Source: Paenibacillus sp. XY044 (GTDB taxonomy: Bacteria; Bacillota; Bacilli; Paenibacillales; Paenibacillaceae). From it: a stretch of 64,000 nucleotides of DNA. Positions 60,534 to 64,000 of the stretch are shown here, piece by piece. How positions within the stretch are numbered: the first letter of the stretch is position 1; each line of letters begins with the position of its first letter. Below the pieces are notes generated by a model that searched no databases, was not told where the DNA came from, and worked only from the letters and a program-made list of their open reading frames with translations. The stretch covers positions 1,474,065 to 1,538,064 of the forward strand of contig NZ_NQMO01000001.1 of the NCBI RefSeq assembly GCF_002257645.1, given 5' to 3'. Both the position numbers and the translations under genes were made by a program.

Positions 60534-60564
60534 AGCGGTCCACATGTAGTGGGCTGCTTTTTTT
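60534..60564 (+). terminator. Rho-independent terminator after the orphan gene
   Basis: AGCGGTCCAC (60534-60543) pairs with GTGGGCTGCT (60549-60558), ten pairs with two wobbles and a 5-nt loop, followed by T residues to 60564. Between this and the leader ORF at 60738, TATAAT occurs at 60611-60616 and a TTGTCT at 60585-60590 with a 20-nt gap, a poor promoter; nothing else was seen there. Confidence 0.75.
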
Positions 60565-60737
60565 CGCTAAGAAGTAGACATATTTTGTCTGGAATGAAGG
60601 AGAAATCGATTATAATCAAACTTTCTCAGGCTAAGCGTTATCTATTTTGATACGATTGAAACCATAGGGGAAAACACGGATCGTTTAATGCCCCCCTATA
60701 TATACTAGATCATGTGTCTTCAAGGAGGCGTTTTATA

Positions 60738-60788
60738 ATGAACACAACTTTCATTTATGGGCTTACTTTTGAGGGATCAGACGCATAA
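60738..60788 (+). CDS. 16-codon leader ORF upstream of the DinB-family gene
   Basis: ATG 60738 follows AAGGAGGCG (60722-60730), one of the best ribosome binding sites in the window. The encoded peptide MNTTFIYGLTFEGSDA ends at TAA 60786-60788, 44 bp before the DinB-family gene. Between them lie GCCC/GGGC (60791-60794 with 60803-60806) and a TTCCC at 60808-60812 that can pair with GGGAA (60823-60827) in the DinB ribosome binding site. This is the layout of translation-attenuation leaders of inducible resistance genes. A relic start of a lost gene is the main alternative. Confidence 0.5.
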   Translation: MNTTFIYGLTFEGSDA

Positions 60789-60832
60789 TCGCCCTTAAAC
60801 TGCGGGCTTCCCATTGGAAAAGGGGAACACTG

Positions 60833-61354
60833 TTGAAAACATATACTTTGCAGCAATTAGATTATCATGTTTGGGCAAATCGGCAGGTATGCAGTCACTT
60901 GCAGCAACTTTCCGAGGAGGTATACCGAAAGGAAATCAATAGCGTATTTCCAACCATTTACGATACGATCGTCCATATTTACGTGATTGATCGGGGATGG
61001 CTGTCTTTCTTAAATTCAGGCGGCGTCTCCGAATTGTCTGAGAACTACTATTTGCAGTTGAAGAACACGATTGAACGTATTGTGGCGGAAACTAGTGATA
61101 AGAGTATGGAAGAACTCGGTAAGATGCAAGAAGAGCTGGCGGTCCGCTTTCGCTCATTTGTTGAGCAGCTCGATAACATCGAAGAAATATACCCATCCGG
61201 TGAATTTCAGGCCAGATGTGTGGATTATATCCAGCATATGGTGAACCACGGGACGTATCATCGTGGAAATGTGACTGCGATGCTCAGGCAATTAGGAATT
61301 GCAGGAACACCCACAGATTATGCTTATTATTTGTATCAGTTAAAGCACCATTAG
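60833..61354 (+). CDS. DinB-superfamily protein
   Basis: 173 residues with the four-helix DinB fold. Probable metal ligands are His48 in IYDTIVHIYVIDRGW and the two His of VNHGTYHRGNV near residue 140. Members include bacillithiol-dependent transferases and stress-induced proteins, so a thiol-transfer or detoxification role is possible but not shown. TTG 60833 follows AAAAGGGGAAC. Its ribosome binding site can be sequestered by upstream TTCCC, and a 16-codon leader ORF ends 44 bp before it. A strong terminator lies immediately downstream. Confidence 0.8.
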   Translation: MKTYTLQQLDYHVWANRQVCSHLQQLSEEVYRKEINSVFPTIYDTIVHIYVIDRGWLSFLNSGGVSELSENYYLQLKNTIERIVAETSDKSMEELGKMQEELAVRFRSFVEQLDNIEEIYPSGEFQARCVDYIQHMVNHGTYHRGNVTAMLRQLGIAGTPTDYAYYLYQLKHH

Positions 61355-61364
61355 AAGTTAGATG

Positions 61365-61393
61365 AACAGCAGCCTGACAGGCTGCTGTTTTTT
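61365..61393 (+). terminator. Rho-independent terminator after the DinB-family gene
   Basis: AACAGCAGCCT (61365-61375) pairs perfectly with AGGCTGCTGTT (61379-61389) over a 3-nt loop; T residues run to 61393. Confidence 0.85.
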
Positions 61394-61579
61394 AGTCATT
61401 CGTTTGCGCTGTGCTAACCGTTGTCATCACAAACCAGGTAGTTTTGGTTCAGCTGCACTTTGACATATCCTCGACCAAGGTCCAGTTACCACACTGGCCT
61501 TTTGATAGGTGTGCTCCATGCGGTTTTCCGTATAATGGATACTATACATAACGAAATAGGAAGATATTGGGGAGGACAA

Positions 61580-62458
61580 ATGAAAAACATACTTATTGGG
61601 ACCACGGCCGTATTTGCCGTGATAATGCTCGCAGGCTGCGGAACCGTGGACGATGCTGCGCAAAAGTTCAAACAGGAAGCGCACGAAACGGTGGTGGCTG
61701 CAGGAAAGACCGTAAAGGATAGTGTTAGGGGCATCGAAGAAAGCATCAAAAGCAAGGGTGACAGCGTTCAGCGTACCGCCGAACGGGAAGTAGAGAAAGA
61801 TTCAATGCTTCAGATTCACCATGAAGCAGGAAATATCACGCTCGTAGCGGGACCAGGGAACAAGATCACGGTGGAGACTACCATTTGGTTTTTGAATGAT
61901 CAAACGCATCGGAATATTGCAGAGCAAGCGGAAACATCCATCGTGGAAAGGAACGGTACGATGGAAATCGTGACGCATGCAAAGGATGAACCAGGACGAG
62001 ATTTATGGGATTGGGCAGAGTCCCGTTTCGGGAAATCCGAACTGTTAATCGAGTATGTCGTGAACGTGCCTGACAAGGTCACCGGTTATGAAATTGTAAA
62101 TGAAGTTGGCAGTATTACGATGAATAACCTGAATGGATCGTATCAGGTGGAAAATCATGTTGGCGGGATCACCGTTGAGGGAGCGTATGTTGTAGGGAAA
62201 TCCAAAATCAAGTCAGAAGCAGGAAGCGTCCGTGTGGGGATCCTGGAAATGGAGAGGGGCAGCAGTCTACAGGTTGGCACCGATGTAGGCGGTGTTCAAG
62301 CGGTACTTGCGAACTCCCTGTCTTGCACTTTGAAGGTTCAAAGCGAACTCGGAACGATATCCGGGGTATCCAAAGGTTCTACCGATATCAACGGCGGAGG
62401 TCCGATCATTTCGATTTCCACTTCGGTCGGAGCCATTTCGGTTGAAGAATCCATATGA
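61580..62458 (+). CDS. Lipoprotein with repetitive beta-strand (DUF4097-like) domain
   Basis: 292 residues from ATG 61580, three bases after GGGGAGGAC; the upstream frame to 61460 is not supported. The lipobox LAGC (Cys20) follows a short signal peptide. A helical, lysine-rich linker (residues 25-65) is followed by a beta-rich region with spaced repeats of the type NEVGSITM, NHVGGITVEG, SEAGSVRVG, TDVGGVQAV, SELGTISGV and TSVGAISVE, typical of DUF4097-type beta-helix repeats. Such proteins sit at the cell surface or membrane and may sense envelope stress; the function is open. Confidence 0.8.
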   Translation: MKNILIGTTAVFAVIMLAGCGTVDDAAQKFKQEAHETVVAAGKTVKDSVRGIEESIKSKGDSVQRTAEREVEKDSMLQIHHEAGNITLVAGPGNKITVETTIWFLNDQTHRNIAEQAETSIVERNGTMEIVTHAKDEPGRDLWDWAESRFGKSELLIEYVVNVPDKVTGYEIVNEVGSITMNNLNGSYQVENHVGGITVEGAYVVGKSKIKSEAGSVRVGILEMERGSSLQVGTDVGGVQAVLANSLSCTLKVQSELGTISGVSKGSTDINGGGPIISISTSVGAISVEESI

Positions 62459-62518
62459 AATCCGTATTTCAAAAATAATGCAGATGAAATGACCTGCTCT
62501 TTTTTTCGATACAATCGA

Positions 62519-62562
62519 GAGGCTGTTCCTGAGTCCAAAGACTTAGGACAGCCTCTTTGTTT
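62519..62562 (+). terminator. Rho-independent terminator after the lipoprotein gene
   Basis: A long hairpin: GAGGCTGTTCCTGAGTC (62519-62535) with GACTTAGGACAGCCTC (62540-62555), 4-nt loop, followed by TTTGTTT. Confidence 0.75.
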
Positions 62563-62673
62563 ATTCGACAAAATAACTGGAAACCTTACCTAATCCCTAA
62601 AATATTCATGTTCGCAGCGCTAAATATACTATAAGATATAGGAAGTACAGTTGTAATTTGGGGGTTCGACCAC

Positions 62674-64000
62674 ATGGAAAACAATTACCTCGCCGAGGTT
62701 CGACGACGTTGCATCGCCTATGGAATGCAGCCAACGGATGTTCCCTCTCCCTTAACAACCGTGTCCGAAGATCATTTACAGAGACAGAAGCGGCTCTATG
62801 CTGACATTTTGGAGGTCACGAAGGGTTTTGGAGAGAACACGATTCAATTACTAAACGGGCAAATGGTTTCATTCCTCGTCACGGATGATAAAGGTTTGGT
62901 TATTGATTCCTTCGGTGATCGGATTATGAGAGAAAATCTATCACAGTTGAACATTAAAGAAGGGAGCTTGCTGATTGAGCGAGAGGTGGGCATTTGTGCG
63001 ACGCTGATTACGCTGGAAAAGAAAATTCCGTTTCAAACCGTGGGAACGGATCATTTTCATCTTGTTCTGCACGAATCTGCCTGCCATAGCGTACCGTTTT
63101 CGGTTCCGGGCAATCATGGAATGCGTGATGGGACGATTTCCCTGATGACCAGCGTCGTCGATTTTAGTAACTATCAGCTCGCCATGCTCGTCAATATGGC
63201 GGAATCCATGGGAAGGGAGCTGATGCTCAGAAAAACGAACCAGCGTCAACTGGATCTGCATCATCTTATGGTGGACAATCTGGATACGGGGATTCTTTTA
63301 GCTGACGGATCCGGAACCATTGTCGATTTTAACCATGTCGCGCTGAATATCATACCCGATTATATTTCGGTCGGACAGTCTTCCTATCAAATAGCGGAGC
63401 TTGGACCGCATTTTTTGCACACGATTGCTAACGGGCAGCGGCAGCGGGGGATCGAGGTGCATTTTCACGACAACGGAGCGCACACGGTTTGCCTTGCCGA
63501 CATCATCCCGATTTTTGAAAATGGCGTCATTCAAGGCGCCTATGCGCAGCTGAGGGATATTACCGATCGCTATTTATTGGAGCAGCAGATCATCGTCAGC
63601 GAGAAGCTATCGGCGATTGGGAAGCTGGCCGCCGGTTTGGCCCATGAAATCCGTAATCCGCTTACCGCCATCATGGGCTTTGTGCAAATTATCCGCGAGC
63701 GTCCGCTTGACCCGGACACGACCCGTTATTTGGGTTTTGTGCACGAGGAGCTGGTGCGCGTCAAAAATCTCGTATCGGATTTTGTAACGATGTCCAAGCC
63801 TTCTTTTCCCATCGTCAAGCCGATCGATATCAATCCCTTTCTTGACAGCGTGCTTGATTTTATGGAGGGACAAGCTGCGCTGCACGATATCCGGTTTAAC
63901 CGTGATTTTCATACGGGTGAGCAGGACATCCTGTACGCCGATGCTGCACAAATTAAACAGGTTTTGATCAATATTTTACAAAATGCCGTTGAAGCGTCTG
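62674..64000 (+). CDS. PAS-domain sensor histidine kinase (3' end beyond the window)
   Basis: An open frame from ATG 62674 to the window edge with no stop, 442 codons. The first ~210 residues resemble the GAF-like sensory part of AcoR/AtoS-type regulators (SVVDFSNYQLAMLVNMAESM). A PAS domain follows (about 215-300, ILLADGSGTIVDFNHVALNI), and then HisKA with H324 in AAGLAHEIRNPLTAIMGF. The HATPase domain begins at about 395 (IKQVLINILQNAVEAS) and is cut by the edge. No membrane segment is seen, so the kinase is probably cytoplasmic, of the KinA/KinE or NtrB-like class. The start has only a weak GGGGG upstream. Partner regulator unknown. Confidence 0.85.
   Translation, partial: MENNYLAEVRRRCIAYGMQPTDVPSPLTTVSEDHLQRQKRLYADILEVTKGFGENTIQLLNGQMVSFLVTDDKGLVIDSFGDRIMRENLSQLNIKEGSLLIEREVGICATLITLEKKIPFQTVGTDHFHLVLHESACHSVPFSVPGNHGMRDGTISLMTSVVDFSNYQLAMLVNMAESMGRELMLRKTNQRQLDLHHLMVDNLDTGILLADGSGTIVDFNHVALNIIPDYISVGQSSYQIAELGPHFLHTIANGQRQRGIEVHFHDNGAHTVCLADIIPIFENGVIQGAYAQLRDITDRYLLEQQIIVSEKLSAIGKLAAGLAHEIRNPLTAIMGFVQIIRERPLDPDTTRYLGFVHEELVRVKNLVSDFVTMSKPSFPIVKPIDINPFLDSVLDFMEGQAALHDIRFNRDFHTGEQDILYADAAQIKQVLINILQNAVEAS

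Noticed and set aside
1..64000. CRISPR arrays, tRNA or rRNA genes, insertion sequences, phage genes, known riboswitches
   Set aside because: I looked for regularly spaced repeats, cloverleaf-type segments, transposase motifs and conserved aptamer cores and saw none that I could support.

Overview
The window looks like chromosomal DNA of a Paenibacillus-type member of the Bacillota. The evidence is mid-GC content, strong AGGAGG-type ribosome binding sites, frequent GTG/TTG starts, paired YesM/YesN-type regulators beside LplABC-type sugar importers that lack their own ATPase, lipoprotein signal peptides, and Fur- and Fnr-type operators of Bacillus type. I saw no rRNA, tRNA, CRISPR array, transposase or phage gene.

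Layout. 1-631: 3' end of a GH3 glycosidase with a CBM6-like tail. 867-4930: a NarL-type two-component system followed by two related multi-pass membrane proteins. 5099-7870: AraC regulator, MFS exporter and a YecD-like isochorismatase-fold protein. 8092-9595 (minus): AraC regulator and a nucleoside-deaminase-like protein. 9755-12674: small enzymes (VOC, two Nudix, GNAT) and two decayed gene remnants. 12863-16421: nirB-nirD-nirC nitrite reduction and transport, behind a perfect Fnr/CRP-type palindrome. 16508-19976: Mrr-type nuclease with a membrane anchor, P-loop kinase, DUF2306 protein, DJ-1/PfpI fusion and a SHOCT protein. 20133-22146: OmpR-type two-component system.

22528-36053 is a first glycan locus: YesM/YesN pair, importer (binding lipoprotein plus two permeases), intracellular GH51 and GH2 enzymes, and a secreted multidomain GH43. 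It fits uptake and breakdown of arabinose-containing plant oligosaccharides. 36140-40127 holds a cytochrome P450 with its ferredoxin, a DHA2-type drug exporter and a divergent TetR regulator; both promoter regions carry inverted repeats.

40388-57076 is a second, larger glycan locus: GH105 unsaturated-uronyl hydrolase, Gfo/Idh/MocA dehydrogenase, a second GH105 fused to N-terminal beta-sandwich domains, a 1232-residue DUF4450-like protein, a membrane-anchored AraC-type sensor, a second importer, and an orphan (alpha/alpha)6 enzyme. None of its enzymes has a signal peptide, so intact oligosaccharides are probably imported and dismantled inside. This is the best candidate in the window for an incompletely described system.

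57297-60177 is a Fur-box-controlled siderophore importer. The right end has a small orphan protein, a DinB-family gene behind a 16-codon leader ORF with possible attenuator structure, a lipoprotein, and a PAS-type sensor kinase that runs off the window and has no stop codon inside it.
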